Shown here in pieces: positions 1-8,291 of a stretch of 64,000 nt of DNA. Positions within the stretch are counted from its first letter, which is position 1; each line of letters opens with the position of its first letter. A model generated the notes under the pieces. The model searched no databases, was not told the origin of the DNA, and saw nothing but the letters and a program-made list of their open reading frames with translations. The DNA comes from Cronobacter dublinensis subsp. dublinensis LMG 23823. Its GTDB lineage: Bacteria > Pseudomonadota > Gammaproteobacteria > Enterobacterales > Enterobacteriaceae. The position numbers and the translations under genes were made by a program. The stretch spans positions 1,612,001 through 1,676,000 of the forward strand of contig NZ_CP012266.1 of NCBI RefSeq assembly GCF_001277235.1. Direction: 5' to 3'.

Positions 1-1945
1 CAGCTGGGCGATGACCTCGCTCAAAAACTCCATGAAGTGGGACGAAGAGCGTTTTGGGCTGGAGTACGATCTCGACATCTATATGATTGTCGCCGTCGAT
101 TTCTTCAACATGGGCGCGATGGAGAACAAAGGGCTTAACGTCTTTAACTCCAAATTTGTGCTGGCGCGCGCCGAAACCGCCACCGACAAAGACTATCTCA
201 ACATCGAGCGCGTTATCGGCCATGAATATTTCCACAACTGGACCGGTAACCGCGTCACCTGCCGCGACTGGTTCCAGCTCAGCCTGAAAGAGGGGCTGAC
301 GGTGTTCCGTGACCAGGAGTTCAGCTCTGACCTCGGCTCACGCGCGGTCAACCGCATCAGCAACGTGCGCACCATGCGCGCAATGCAGTTCGCCGAAGAC
401 GCAAGCCCGATGGCGCATCCGATTCGCCCGGACATGGTCATTGAGATGAACAACTTCTACACCCTGACCGTGTATGAGAAAGGGTCAGAAGTTATCCGTA
501 TGCTCCATACGCTGCTTGGCGAAGCGAATTTCCAAAAGGGCATGCAGCTCTATTTCGAGCGCCACGACGGCAGCGCGGCCACCTGCGACGATTTCGTGCA
601 GGCGATGGAAGACGCGTCGAATGTCGACCTTTCACACTTCCGCCGCTGGTACAGCCAGTCCGGTACGCCGATTGTCACCGTGCAGGATGACTACAATCCA
701 CAGACCGAGCAGTACACGCTGACCTTAAGCCAGCGTACGCCGCCGACCGCGGACCAGCCGGAAAAACTGCCGCTGCATATTCCGTTCGACATCGAACTGT
801 ATGACAACGAAGGCAACGTCATCCCGCTGCAAAAAGACGGCCATCCGGTACATCACGTGCTGAACCTGACGCAGGCGGAGCAGACGTTCGTTTTCGATAA
901 CGTTTACTTCCAGCCGGTGCCGTCGCTGCTGCGTGAATTCTCCGCACCGGTGAAACTGGAATATAAATGGAGCGATCAGCAGTTAACGTTCCTGATGCGT
1001 CACGCGCGTAACGATTTCTCGCGCTGGGACGCAGCCCAGAGCCTGCTCGCGACACATATCAAACTCAACGTGGCGCGTTATCAGCAGCAGCAGCCGCTCT
1101 CCTTGCCGCTGCATGTGGCGGATGCCTTCCGCGCGATCCTGCTTGATGAAACCATCGATCCGGCGCTGGCGGCGGAGATCCTGACGCTGCCGTCGCAAAA
1201 TGAAATTGCCGAGCTGTTCCAGACCATCGATCCGCAGGCCATCGCCGCCGTGCACGACGCGCTGACCCGCACGCTCGCCACCGAGCTTGCCGATGAACTG
1301 CTGGCGGTTTACAACGCGCATAAACTCACCGGTTACCGTATCGATCACGCGGATATCGGCAAGCGCGCGCTGCGTAACACTTGCCTGCATTATCTGGCGT
1401 TCGGCGACGCGCAGCTGGCTGACAAGCTTGTGGCGACGCAGTATCACGACGCCGACAACATGACCGACGCGCTGGCCGCCCTGGCCGCCGCGGTCGCCGC
1501 ACAGCTGCCGGGCCGCGACGCGCTGCTCGCCGAGTATGACGACAAGTGGCACCACGACGGTCTGGTCATGGACAAGTGGTTTATGCTGCAGGCGATGAGT
1601 CCGGAGAAAGCAGTGGTCAGCAAGGTGCGTGCGCTGCTGGAGCACCGCTCGTTCAGCCTCGGCAACCCGAACCGCGTGCGTGCGTTGGTGGGCGCGTTCG
1701 CCACCAACAACCCGGCGGCGTTCCATGCCGAAGATGGCAGCGGCTATCGCTTCCTGGTGGAGATGCTGACCGAGCTCAACACCCGCAACCCGCAGGTGGC
1801 GTCGCGTCTGATAGAGCCGCTGATCCGTCTGAAGCGTTATGACGTCAAACGTCAGGCGCTGATGCGTGCGGCGCTGGAAGAGTTGAAAGCGCTGCCGAAG
1901 CTCTCCGGCGACCTGTACGAGAAGGTCAGCAAAGCGCTGGCGTAA
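1..1945 (+). CDS. pepN: aminopeptidase N, 3' part (5' end outside window)
   Basis: M1-family zinc aminopeptidase that removes N-terminal residues from peptides in the cytoplasm. The open frame enters from the left edge (first full codon at 2) and about 647 residues of the usual ~870 are present. The GAMENKG substrate-binding motif and the HEYFHNWTGNR zinc motif (HExxH, followed by the downstream Glu in the KEGLTVFRDQEF stretch) are intact. The C-terminal helical domain runs to the stop with the usual LYEKVSKALA-like ending. Identity to E. coli PepN is very high throughout. The ATG at 11 is an internal Met, not the start. The gene ends just before a REP-like hairpin pair. Confidence 0.97.
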   Translation, partial: SWAMTSLKNSMKWDEERFGLEYDLDIYMIVAVDFFNMGAMENKGLNVFNSKFVLARAETATDKDYLNIERVIGHEYFHNWTGNRVTCRDWFQLSLKEGLTVFRDQEFSSDLGSRAVNRISNVRTMRAMQFAEDASPMAHPIRPDMVIEMNNFYTLTVYEKGSEVIRMLHTLLGEANFQKGMQLYFERHDGSAATCDDFVQAMEDASNVDLSHFRRWYSQSGTPIVTVQDDYNPQTEQYTLTLSQRTPPTADQPEKLPLHIPFDIELYDNEGNVIPLQKDGHPVHHVLNLTQAEQTFVFDNVYFQPVPSLLREFSAPVKLEYKWSDQQLTFLMRHARNDFSRWDAAQSLLATHIKLNVARYQQQQPLSLPLHVADAFRAILLDETIDPALAAEILTLPSQNEIAELFQTIDPQAIAAVHDALTRTLATELADELLAVYNAHKLTGYRIDHADIGKRALRNTCLHYLAFGDAQLADKLVATQYHDADNMTDALAALAAAVAAQLPGRDALLAEYDDKWHHDGLVMDKWFMLQAMSPEKAVVSKVRALLEHRSFSLGNPNRVRALVGAFATNNPAAFHAEDGSGYRFLVEMLTELNTRNPQVASRLIEPLIRLKRYDVKRQALMRAALEELKALPKLSGDLYEKVSKALA

Positions 1946-1960
1946 TGCGGTAATGGATGT

Positions 1961-2044
1961 GGGAGGTGGGCGCGCTGCGCTTATCCTCCCTATGCTGGAT
2001 ATGAATGAGTAGGGCGGGTAAGCGTAGCGCACCCGCCTTTCTTT
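1961..2044. repeat. pair of inverted REP-like hairpins, probable pepN terminator
   Basis: Two imperfect palindromes lie back to back between pepN and ssuB. The first has stem gggagg (1961-1966) with cctccc (1985-1990). The second has ggcgggt (2013-2019) with acccgcc (2031-2037), followed by tttctttt. The second, reverse-complemented, aligns with the first (ggcgggtgcgctacgcttacc-like core), which is the arrangement of a BIME made of two REP units. The T-rich tail suggests the second hairpin also terminates pepN transcripts. The core GGCGGGTAAGCGtAGCGCACCCGCC is typical of enterobacterial REP elements. Confidence 0.7.
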
Positions 2045-2072
2045 TATTGATAAAGAATCAATTGTTAACGAA

Positions 2073-2840
2073 TCAACCCGCCTTCACTGCCCGCACGGGC
2101 GCGGGCGTTTTGCGCATCACCCGGTTCAACACCTCGGCCTCCAGCTCCGCGAGACGCGGCGTACCGTGGCGGCGCGGGTGCGGTATATCCACCGCCAGGT
2201 CAAGCCCGATTTTACCTTCTTCGATCAACAACACCCGCTCTGCCATCGCCACCGCCTCGCTCACGTCGTGCGTCACGAGGAGCACCGTAAACCCGTGTTC
2301 GCGCCATAGCGATACAATCAAGTCCTGCATCTCAAGGCGCGTAAGCGCGTCCAGCGCGCCGAGCGGCTCGTCGAGCAACAGCAGGCCGGGGCGATGAATT
2401 AACGCGCGCGCCAGCGCCACGCGCTGCTTTTGTCCGCCCGACAGCGCAGCAGGCCAGTCGCCTGCGCGGTCGGCAAGCCCCACTTCGTCCAGCACCCGAC
2501 GCGCCGCGGGCTGCCAGTTGCCCTTCAGCCCCAGCCCGACGTTATCCAGCACCGTTTTCCACGGCAGCAGGCGCGCATCCTGAAACATCATTCGCGTGTC
2601 GTCCTGGGCGTCAGAAAGCGGCGCGTTACCCGCGCGCAGCGCCCCGCCGTTTGGGGCTTCGAGCCCGGCGAGCAGGCGCAGCAGTGTGCTCTTGCCGCCG
2701 CCGCTGCGCCCGACTACCGCCACGAACTGCCCGGCGGGAATATGCAGCTCAAGCGCGTTCAGGATGGTTTTCGCGCCGTAGCGTTTGGTCACACCTTCCA
2801 GCAACAACGGCGTGCCCTGATTGAGTCGTGCGGTCGTCAT
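2073..2840 (-). CDS. ssuB: aliphatic sulfonate ABC transporter, ATP-binding subunit
   Basis: Cytoplasmic ATPase of the SsuABC importer for alkanesulfonates, used as a sulfur source. 255 aa. Walker A GRSGGGKST is near residue 43, the signature LSGGQKQR near 138, and Walker B LLLLDEPLGALD follows. The switch His is in LLVTHDVSEA. It is the last gene of the ssuEADCB operon and its start overlaps the ssuC stop by 4 nt (ATGA), implying translational coupling. No terminator-like T-run follows directly; the REP-like element downstream may end the transcript. Confidence 0.95.
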   Translation of the reverse strand: MTTARLNQGTPLLLEGVTKRYGAKTILNALELHIPAGQFVAVVGRSGGGKSTLLRLLAGLEAPNGGALRAGNAPLSDAQDDTRMMFQDARLLPWKTVLDNVGLGLKGNWQPAARRVLDEVGLADRAGDWPAALSGGQKQRVALARALIHRPGLLLLDEPLGALDALTRLEMQDLIVSLWREHGFTVLLVTHDVSEAVAMAERVLLIEEGKIGLDLAVDIPHPRRHGTPRLAELEAEVLNRVMRKTPAPVRAVKAG

Positions 2841-3628
2841 GCGTTCGCCTCCTTTAGCTGATACGCAGGATGCCAGCGCAGCCAGACGCGTTCCAGCGCG
2901 CGGGCGCTGAGATCCGCCAGCTTGCCGAGCAGGGCGTAGAGAATAATCGCCACCACCACCACGTCGGTTTGCAAAAATTCACGCGCGTTCATCGCGAGAT
3001 AGCCAATGCCGGAGTTCGCCGAAATAGTTTCCGCGACAATAAGCGTCAGCCACATCAGGCCGAGCGCGAAGCGCACGCCAACCATAATCGAGGGCAGGGC
3101 ACCCGGCAGAATCACCTGCCGGAACAGGCTGAAGCCGGAAAGCCCGTAGCTGCGCGCCATCTCCAGCAGGCCGCTGTCAATATTGCGGATGCCATGCCAG
3201 GTATTGATGTAAATCGGAAACAGCGTACCCAGCGCCACCAGAAAAATTTTGGCGCTCTCGTCGATGCCGAACCACAAAATCACCAGCGGGATCAACGCCA
3301 GATGCGGCACGTTGCGCAGCATCTGGATGGAGCTGTCGAGCAGCCGCTCGCCCCAGCGCGACAGGCCGCTGATAAGCCCAAGCGCCAGGCCTATCAGCCC
3401 GCCGATGGAAAAGCCCACCAGCGCGCGCCAGCTGCTGATGGCCAGATGCTGCCAGAGCTCGCCGCTGGCGGTCAGCCGCCAGAAGGCCTCAACCACGCTT
3501 TCCGGCGACGGCAGAATACGCGTCGAGAGCCAGCCCGCCTGCGAGGCGAGCTGCCAGACGACAATCACGCCTACGGGCAGCGCCCACGGCGCGGCGCGGC
3601 GGAGCCATTTTTGCGAAGCGCTTGCCAT
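2837..3628 (-). CDS. ssuC: aliphatic sulfonate ABC transporter permease
   Basis: Inner-membrane permease of the SsuABC sulfonate importer, 263 aa, about six hydrophobic segments. The BPD-type EAA loop is visible as the stretch around GLLEMARSYGLSGFSLFRQV (ending ILPGALPSI), which contacts the ATPase. It lies 9 nt after the ssuD stop and overlaps ssuB by 4 nt. The GGTTG...GAGG-like sequence before the ATG is a good ribosome-binding site. Family, length and operon position all agree with E. coli SsuC. Confidence 0.95.
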   Translation of the reverse strand: MASASQKWLRRAAPWALPVGVIVVWQLASQAGWLSTRILPSPESVVEAFWRLTASGELWQHLAISSWRALVGFSIGGLIGLALGLISGLSRWGERLLDSSIQMLRNVPHLALIPLVILWFGIDESAKIFLVALGTLFPIYINTWHGIRNIDSGLLEMARSYGLSGFSLFRQVILPGALPSIMVGVRFALGLMWLTLIVAETISANSGIGYLAMNAREFLQTDVVVVAIILYALLGKLADLSARALERVWLRWHPAYQLKEANA

Positions 3629-3637
3629 GCAACCTCC

Positions 3638-4783
3638 TTAACTCTGTGCCACCCGGCGCGGAATAAATTCGTTCGCCACCGCCTCGCCCTGGGCTGCCAG
3701 CACGCGCGGCTGCGGCACTTCAGGAATGGCGACATCGAGGTGCGGGAACAGCAGCTCGCCCACCCGATACGCCTCTTCCAGATGCGGATAACCGGAAAGA
3801 ATAAAGCTGTCGATGCCGAGCGCCGCATATTCATTAATACGCGCCGCGACCGTCGGGCCGTCGCCTACCAGCGCCGTTCCGGCGCCGCCACGCACCAGCC
3901 CTACGCCCGCCCAGAGGTTGGGGCTAATTTCCAGCTGGTCGCGCCGCCCGCCGTGTAGCGCGGCCATCCGCTGCTGGCCCACCGAGTCCTGACGCGCGAA
4001 CGCCGCCTGCGCTTTGGCTATCGTCTCGTCGTCAAGATGCGCGATCAGCCGGTCGGCGGCCTGCCACGCCTCGTCACTGGTTTCACGGACAATCACATGC
4101 AGGCGAATGCCAAAGCGCACCGTGCGCCCGTGGGCCGCGGCTTTGGCGCGTACCTGGGCGATTTTCTCTTTCACCAGTTCCGGCGGCTCGCCCCAGGTCA
4201 GATAGAGATCGACCTGCTCGGCGGCGAGATCCTGCGCCACGTCCGACGATCCGCCAAAATAGAGCGGCGGGCGCGGCTGCTGCACCGGCGGGAACAGCAG
4301 TTGCGCGCCGCGCACCTTAATATACTTGCCCTCGAAATCGACTTTTTCGCCCTCCAGCAGACGGCGCCAGACGCGGGTAAATTCCGCTGACGCCTCGTAG
4401 CGGGCGGTGTGATCGAGGAACACGCCATCGCCTGCCAGCTCCTGCGGATCGCTGCCGGTCACGAGGTTAAACAGCGCGCGACCGTTGGAGAGGCGGTCGA
4501 GCGTTGCCGCCTGACGCGCCGCCACGGTCGGCGACACGACGGACGGGCGCAGCGCAACGAGAAATTTGAGCCGCTGGGTCACCGGGATCATCGATGCCGC
4601 CACCAGCCAGGCGTCCTCACAAGAGCGGCCGGTCGGGATCAGCACGCCGGTAAAACCGAGGCGGTCAGCGGCCTGCGCGATTTGTTGCAGATAACCGTGA
4701 TCCACCGGGCGGGCACCCGCGTCGCTGCCAAGATAGTGGCCATCGCCGTGGGTCGGTAAAAACCAGAACAGATTCAGACTCAT
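3638..4783 (-). CDS. ssuD: FMNH2-dependent alkanesulfonate monooxygenase
   Basis: Luciferase-like flavin monooxygenase that cleaves C1-substituted alkanesulfonates to an aldehyde and sulfite, using FMNH2 supplied by SsuE. 381 aa, the family length. The N-terminus MSLNLFWFLPTHGDGHYLG and the region with LFNLVTGSDPQELAGDG are nearly the same as E. coli SsuD. ATG overlaps the ssuA TGA (ATGA), so ssuA and ssuD are coupled. Cytoplasmic. Confidence 0.97.
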   Translation of the reverse strand: MSLNLFWFLPTHGDGHYLGSDAGARPVDHGYLQQIAQAADRLGFTGVLIPTGRSCEDAWLVAASMIPVTQRLKFLVALRPSVVSPTVAARQAATLDRLSNGRALFNLVTGSDPQELAGDGVFLDHTARYEASAEFTRVWRRLLEGEKVDFEGKYIKVRGAQLLFPPVQQPRPPLYFGGSSDVAQDLAAEQVDLYLTWGEPPELVKEKIAQVRAKAAAHGRTVRFGIRLHVIVRETSDEAWQAADRLIAHLDDETIAKAQAAFARQDSVGQQRMAALHGGRRDQLEISPNLWAGVGLVRGGAGTALVGDGPTVAARINEYAALGIDSFILSGYPHLEEAYRVGELLFPHLDVAIPEVPQPRVLAAQGEAVANEFIPRRVAQS

Positions 4784-5751
4784 GATTTCTCTCCTTCGGT
4801 TGCGCCGGTCCAGATGCGGCTGCGGATATCAACTTTTTTCGGTACCAGATGGTTGTCGTAAAACAGGTCTGCGGTGCGCTGCTGGCGCACGGCGGTTTCT
4901 TCATTGACGGGCGTGATGCGGATCGGCGGGCGGTGATCGAAGTAGAGCTCAATCACCGGCACGGGCAGGCCGATGCTCTGCGCAAACAGCTTCACGCTCT
5001 CTGCGCGCTGGCTGCGGGTCAGCGCGTCCGCTTCGCTAAAACTATCCAGCACGCCGGTCAGGAACGCGCCATATTTCTGCGCGTAGGGGCGCGAGGCGAG
5101 ATAGAAAGAACCGGTGAGGTCAAGATCGGTGCCGTCGGTCAGCACCCGCACGCCGCCCTGGATAAGCGCCGCGGAGTAGTACGGGTCCCAGATGGCCCAG
5201 GCGTCGACGTTGCCCTGCGTGAAGGCGGCGCGCGCATCGGCAGGCGTCAGATAAACTGGCTGAATATCCTGAAAGCTCAGCCCGGCTTTTTGCAGCGCGC
5301 GCAGCAGCAGGTTGTGGGAGCTGGAGCCTTTCTGGAAGGCGACCTTATGACCTTTTAAATCGGCGACACTTTTAATCGGGCTGTTTTCCGCCACCAGCAC
5401 CACTTCGGCTTTGGGTTTTGGCGGCTCGCTGCCGATGTACACCAGATCCGCACCGGCTGCCTGAGCGAATATCGGGGGAATATCGCCGGTGCTGCCGAGA
5501 TCGATACTGCCTACGTTTAACGCCTCCAGCAGTTGCGGGCCCGCCGGGAATTCAACCCAGCTGATTTTGGTATGCGGATAACGTTTTTCCAGCAGCTGAT
5601 GGCTTTTCGCCAGGACCATGCTTACGGAGCCTTTCTGATAGCCGATGCGAAGCGCCTCGGGCGCTGGCGCGCTGGCGTAAGCGGCTGCGGCGAACAGCGA
5701 GAGGCCCGCTGCCAGCAGCGGCGCGGCGTGACGGCGCAAAAGATTAAGCAT
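4780..5751 (-). CDS. ssuA: sulfonate-binding periplasmic protein
   Basis: Periplasmic receptor that delivers aliphatic sulfonates to SsuBC. 323 aa with a Sec signal peptide (MLNLLRRHAAPLLAAGLSLF, cleavage after ...AYA-SAPAP). The mature part begins with LRIGYQKGS and carries the NMT1/SsuA fold signatures (GSIDLGSTGDIPPIFAQAAG). The ATG lies inside the end of ssuE (8-nt overlap) and has an AAGGAG site 8 nt upstream. Confidence 0.95.
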   Translation of the reverse strand: MLNLLRRHAAPLLAAGLSLFAAAAYASAPAPEALRIGYQKGSVSMVLAKSHQLLEKRYPHTKISWVEFPAGPQLLEALNVGSIDLGSTGDIPPIFAQAAGADLVYIGSEPPKPKAEVVLVAENSPIKSVADLKGHKVAFQKGSSSHNLLLRALQKAGLSFQDIQPVYLTPADARAAFTQGNVDAWAIWDPYYSAALIQGGVRVLTDGTDLDLTGSFYLASRPYAQKYGAFLTGVLDSFSEADALTRSQRAESVKLFAQSIGLPVPVIELYFDHRPPIRITPVNEETAVRQQRTADLFYDNHLVPKKVDIRSRIWTGATEGEKS

Positions 5752-6319
5752 GTAACGTTCTCCTTGTGAAGTGCGGCGCAGGGCTCGCCTGATGGCGGCG
5801 CGTCAACGCCTGCCAGAAAGTGTCCAGCGCCTCGTCAAGACGCGTCTGCAACAGCGGGGAAAAGCGCGGCTGGTGCTGGTAATCGAGCACCTGGCTGTCG
5901 TCGGCGAAGACGCCGTGCAGAATTTCCTGCGCCTTCAGGGCGTTGAGGACCGGTTTGAGCGCATAGTCGAGCGCCAGCAGATGGCCGACCGAGCCGCCTG
6001 TCGCGACGGGCAGCACCACTTTTTTCTCCAGCGCCCGTTCGGGCAGGAGATCGAGCAGCGTTTTCAGCGCGCCGGAAAATGACGCCTTATAAATAGGGGT
6101 GGCGATAATCACACCGTCGGCCTGCTGTAACTGTTCGATAAGCGCGAGCAGGGCGGGGCTGTCGAATCGGGCATACAGGAGATCGTCGGCGGCGAAATTC
6201 TGGATATGCCAGTGGCAGACCTCAACATCAAGCCGGGTCAGTTCGCCAGCGAGATAAGAGAGCAGAGCGCTGGAGCGCGACGGAAACCGTGGACTTCCCG
6301 CCAGAGTAATAACCCGCAT
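5744..6319 (-). CDS. ssuE: NAD(P)H-dependent FMN reductase of the sulfonate operon
   Basis: Flavodoxin-fold reductase that makes FMNH2 for SsuD. 191 aa. The phosphate-binding loop LAGSPRFPSRS is at the N-terminus and the segment GVIIATPIYKASFSGALKTL matches E. coli SsuE, including the inserted Tyr region. First gene of ssuEADCB. The start is set by a strong TAAGGAGGT site directly before ATG. Known control in E. coli is by Cbl/CysB under sulfate starvation. The AT-rich stretch at 6330-6370 is where such sites would lie, but I cannot define one. Confidence 0.95.
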   Translation of the reverse strand: MRVITLAGSPRFPSRSSALLSYLAGELTRLDVEVCHWHIQNFAADDLLYARFDSPALLALIEQLQQADGVIIATPIYKASFSGALKTLLDLLPERALEKKVVLPVATGGSVGHLLALDYALKPVLNALKAQEILHGVFADDSQVLDYQHQPRFSPLLQTRLDEALDTFWQALTRRHQASPAPHFTRRTLHA

Positions 6320-6457
6320 ACCACCTCCTTATAACCAAAAATGAGTTTTTAGATAACATTAATAACAATATGAAGGGATAGTGGCAGAGGGTAAGCGGGT
6401 GAGAAACTAACAATTTCGGCGATGCTTTGCCGGAAAACGCATATTCAGCCCGCCTGA

Positions 6458-6473
6458 AAGAAAACGTTTGCCT
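6458..6473 (+). promoter_or_regulatory. PurR-type operator upstream of pyrD
   Basis: The 16-mer agaaaacgtttgcctt-type site aligned on AAACGTTTGC matches the PurR consensus ACGCAAACGTTTGCGT at 13 of 16 positions. It lies about 80 nt before the predicted pyrD transcription start, as expected for a gene that PurR represses in E. coli. Confidence 0.6.
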
Positions 6474-6524
6474 TGAGGAGGGCTTTTTTGCCGCAGGTCA
6501 ATTCCCTTTGTGAAGCGGATCGCA

Positions 6525-6553
6525 GATAATAACGCCCCGGTTTGCACACCGGG
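6525..6553 (+). promoter_or_regulatory. pyrD -10 and start-switch leader hairpin
   Basis: GATAAT at 6525-6530 is a good -10. The predicted start falls in the run of C residues at 6535-6538. A transcript starting there folds CCCGGT (6536-6541) with ACCGGG (6548-6553) just ahead of the pyrD AGGAG. This is the same layout as E. coli pyrD, where CTP-rich cells start at C and the 5' hairpin blocks ribosomes, while pyrimidine-poor cells start a few bases later and escape it. The layout is seen; the mechanism is taken from E. coli. Confidence 0.65.
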
Positions 6554-6568
6554 AATCCAGGAGAGTTC

Positions 6569-7579
6569 ATGTATTACCCCTTCGTTCGAAAAGCCCTGTT
6601 TCAGCTCGACCCCGAGCGCGCTCACGAATTTACCTTCCAGCAAATGCGCCGCATTACCGGCACGCCCCTTGAAGCGCTGATGCGCCAGAAAGTCCCGGCG
6701 AAACCGGTCACCTGCATGGGGCTGACCTTTAAAAACCCGCTCGGGCTTGCCGCAGGCCTGGATAAAAACGGTGAATGCATTGATGTGCTCGGCGCGCTGG
6801 GTTTCGGCTCGGTCGAAATTGGCACCGTGACGCCGCGTCCGCAGCCGGGTAACGACAAGCCGCGTATCTTCCGTCTGGTTGAGGCGGAAGGGCTGATCAA
6901 CCGTATGGGCTTTAATAATCTCGGCGTGGATAACCTGGTGGAGAACGTCAAAAAAGCGCATTTTGACGGCGTGCTCGGCATTAATATCGGCAAAAATAAA
7001 GACACGCCGGTAGAGCAGGGGAAAGACGACTATCTGATCTGTATGGAAAAGGTGTTCCCCTACGCTGGTTACATTGCGATTAATATCTCTTCGCCGAATA
7101 CGCCAGGGCTGCGCTCGCTGCAATATGGCGACGCGCTGGACGATCTGCTTGGCGCGATTAAAAATCAGCAGCAACTGCTTTCGCAAAAGCACCATAAATA
7201 TGTGCCGGTTGCGGTAAAGATCGCCCCGGATCTTTCCATCGAAGAATTGATCCAGGTTGCCGACAGCCTGGTGCGTCATAATATCGACGGGGTGATCGCC
7301 ACCAATACCACGCTCGATCGCAGTCTCGTGCAGGGCATGAAACATTGCGATGAAACCGGCGGATTAAGCGGGCGTCCTCTGCAATTAAAAAGCACAGAAA
7401 TCATTCGCCTGTTAAGCCAGGAGCTGCAAGGCCGCCTGCCGATTATCGGTGTCGGCGGGATTGATTCTGTCATCGCCGCCCGCGAAAAAATGGCCGCAGG
7501 CGCTTCGCTTATTCAGATCTATTCCGGATTTATTTTTAAAGGCCCGCCGCTGGTCAAAGAAATTGTGACCCACCTTTAA
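6569..7579 (+). CDS. pyrD: dihydroorotate dehydrogenase (quinone)
   Basis: Membrane-associated class 2 dihydroorotate dehydrogenase, the fourth step of UMP synthesis, passing electrons to quinone. 336 aa. It starts MYYPFVRKALFQLDPERAHE with AGGAG 6 nt upstream; the longer reading from 6542 begins at TTG without a ribosome-binding site. The N-terminal amphipathic helix binds the membrane. FMN-binding barrel motifs include GLAAGLDKNGE, INISSPNTPGLR (catalytic Ser) and the GVGGI phosphate loop near the end. Monocistronic, followed by a terminator. Confidence 0.97.
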   Translation: MYYPFVRKALFQLDPERAHEFTFQQMRRITGTPLEALMRQKVPAKPVTCMGLTFKNPLGLAAGLDKNGECIDVLGALGFGSVEIGTVTPRPQPGNDKPRIFRLVEAEGLINRMGFNNLGVDNLVENVKKAHFDGVLGINIGKNKDTPVEQGKDDYLICMEKVFPYAGYIAINISSPNTPGLRSLQYGDALDDLLGAIKNQQQLLSQKHHKYVPVAVKIAPDLSIEELIQVADSLVRHNIDGVIATNTTLDRSLVQGMKHCDETGGLSGRPLQLKSTEIIRLLSQELQGRLPIIGVGGIDSVIAAREKMAAGASLIQIYSGFIFKGPPLVKEIVTHL

Positions 7580-7600
7580 GCATTTCCTTATCTGAGACCG

Positions 7601-7632
7601 CCAGGGCTTTATTTTCAGCCCTGGTTGTTTTA
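7601..7632 (+). terminator. pyrD terminator
   Basis: Stem CCAGGGCT (7601-7608) with AGCCCTGG (7617-7624), 8-nt loop, followed by ttgttttat. Rho-independent terminator 21 nt after the pyrD stop. Confidence 0.85.
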
Positions 7633-7745
7633 TATTCCGCGGTTGTTGCTAATTTAAACGTCATAGTCTTAGATTAATGAGGGAATAAACGAAGCGGCAA
7701 AATAAGGGAAATATTTTTGAGTTTCAGAGCGGTAGGGGGATGACA

Positions 7746-8291
7746 ATGCGTATAAAGCCGGACGACAACTGGCGCTGGTATTATGATGATGAGCACGACC
7801 GGATGATGCTCGATCTGGCCAACGGCATGCTGTTTCGCTCGCGTTTCGCACGCAAAATGCTCACGCCCGACGCGTTCGATCCTTCCGGATTCTGCGTGGA
7901 TGACGCCGCGCTCTGGTTTTCCTTCGATGAAAAATGCCGTGAACTCCCTCTCGCTGCCGAGCAGCGCGCCGAGCTGGTGCTGAACGCGCTGGTCGCCATC
8001 CGCTTTCTCAAACCCCAGATGCCGAAAAGCTGGCACTTTCTGGCCCATGATGAGGCCGAATGGCTGCCTGGCTGTGGCGATGCCGCCTGTGTGTGGCTGA
8101 GCGACAGCGGCGAGGCGGTGAGCCTGCTGGTGGTGGAACCTGGCGATAACGCCACGCTCTGCCTGCTGGCGCAACCGGCCTTAACGCTCGCAGGACGCGC
8201 GATGCAGTTGGGGGATGCGATTAAGATTATGAATGACAGGCTCAAACCACTGGCGTGCACGCCGCAGCTGAGCCTCGATCAGGCCGTTTAA
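7746..8291 (+). CDS. zapC: cell division protein ZapC (FtsZ-associated)
   Basis: Cytoplasmic protein that binds FtsZ and promotes its bundling in the Z ring. 181 aa. The start at 7746 (MRIKPDDNWRWYYDDEHDRM) is preferred over the ATG at 7740, since AGGGGG at 7734-7739 would touch the upstream ATG but sits 6 nt before this one, and E. coli ZapC begins here too. The segments LDLANGMLFRSRFARKML and GRAMQLGDAIKIMNDRLKP are almost unchanged. The 3' end overlaps the convergent ycbX by 4 nt. Confidence 0.93.
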   Translation: MRIKPDDNWRWYYDDEHDRMMLDLANGMLFRSRFARKMLTPDAFDPSGFCVDDAALWFSFDEKCRELPLAAEQRAELVLNALVAIRFLKPQMPKSWHFLAHDEAEWLPGCGDAACVWLSDSGEAVSLLVVEPGDNATLCLLAQPALTLAGRAMQLGDAIKIMNDRLKPLACTPQLSLDQAV

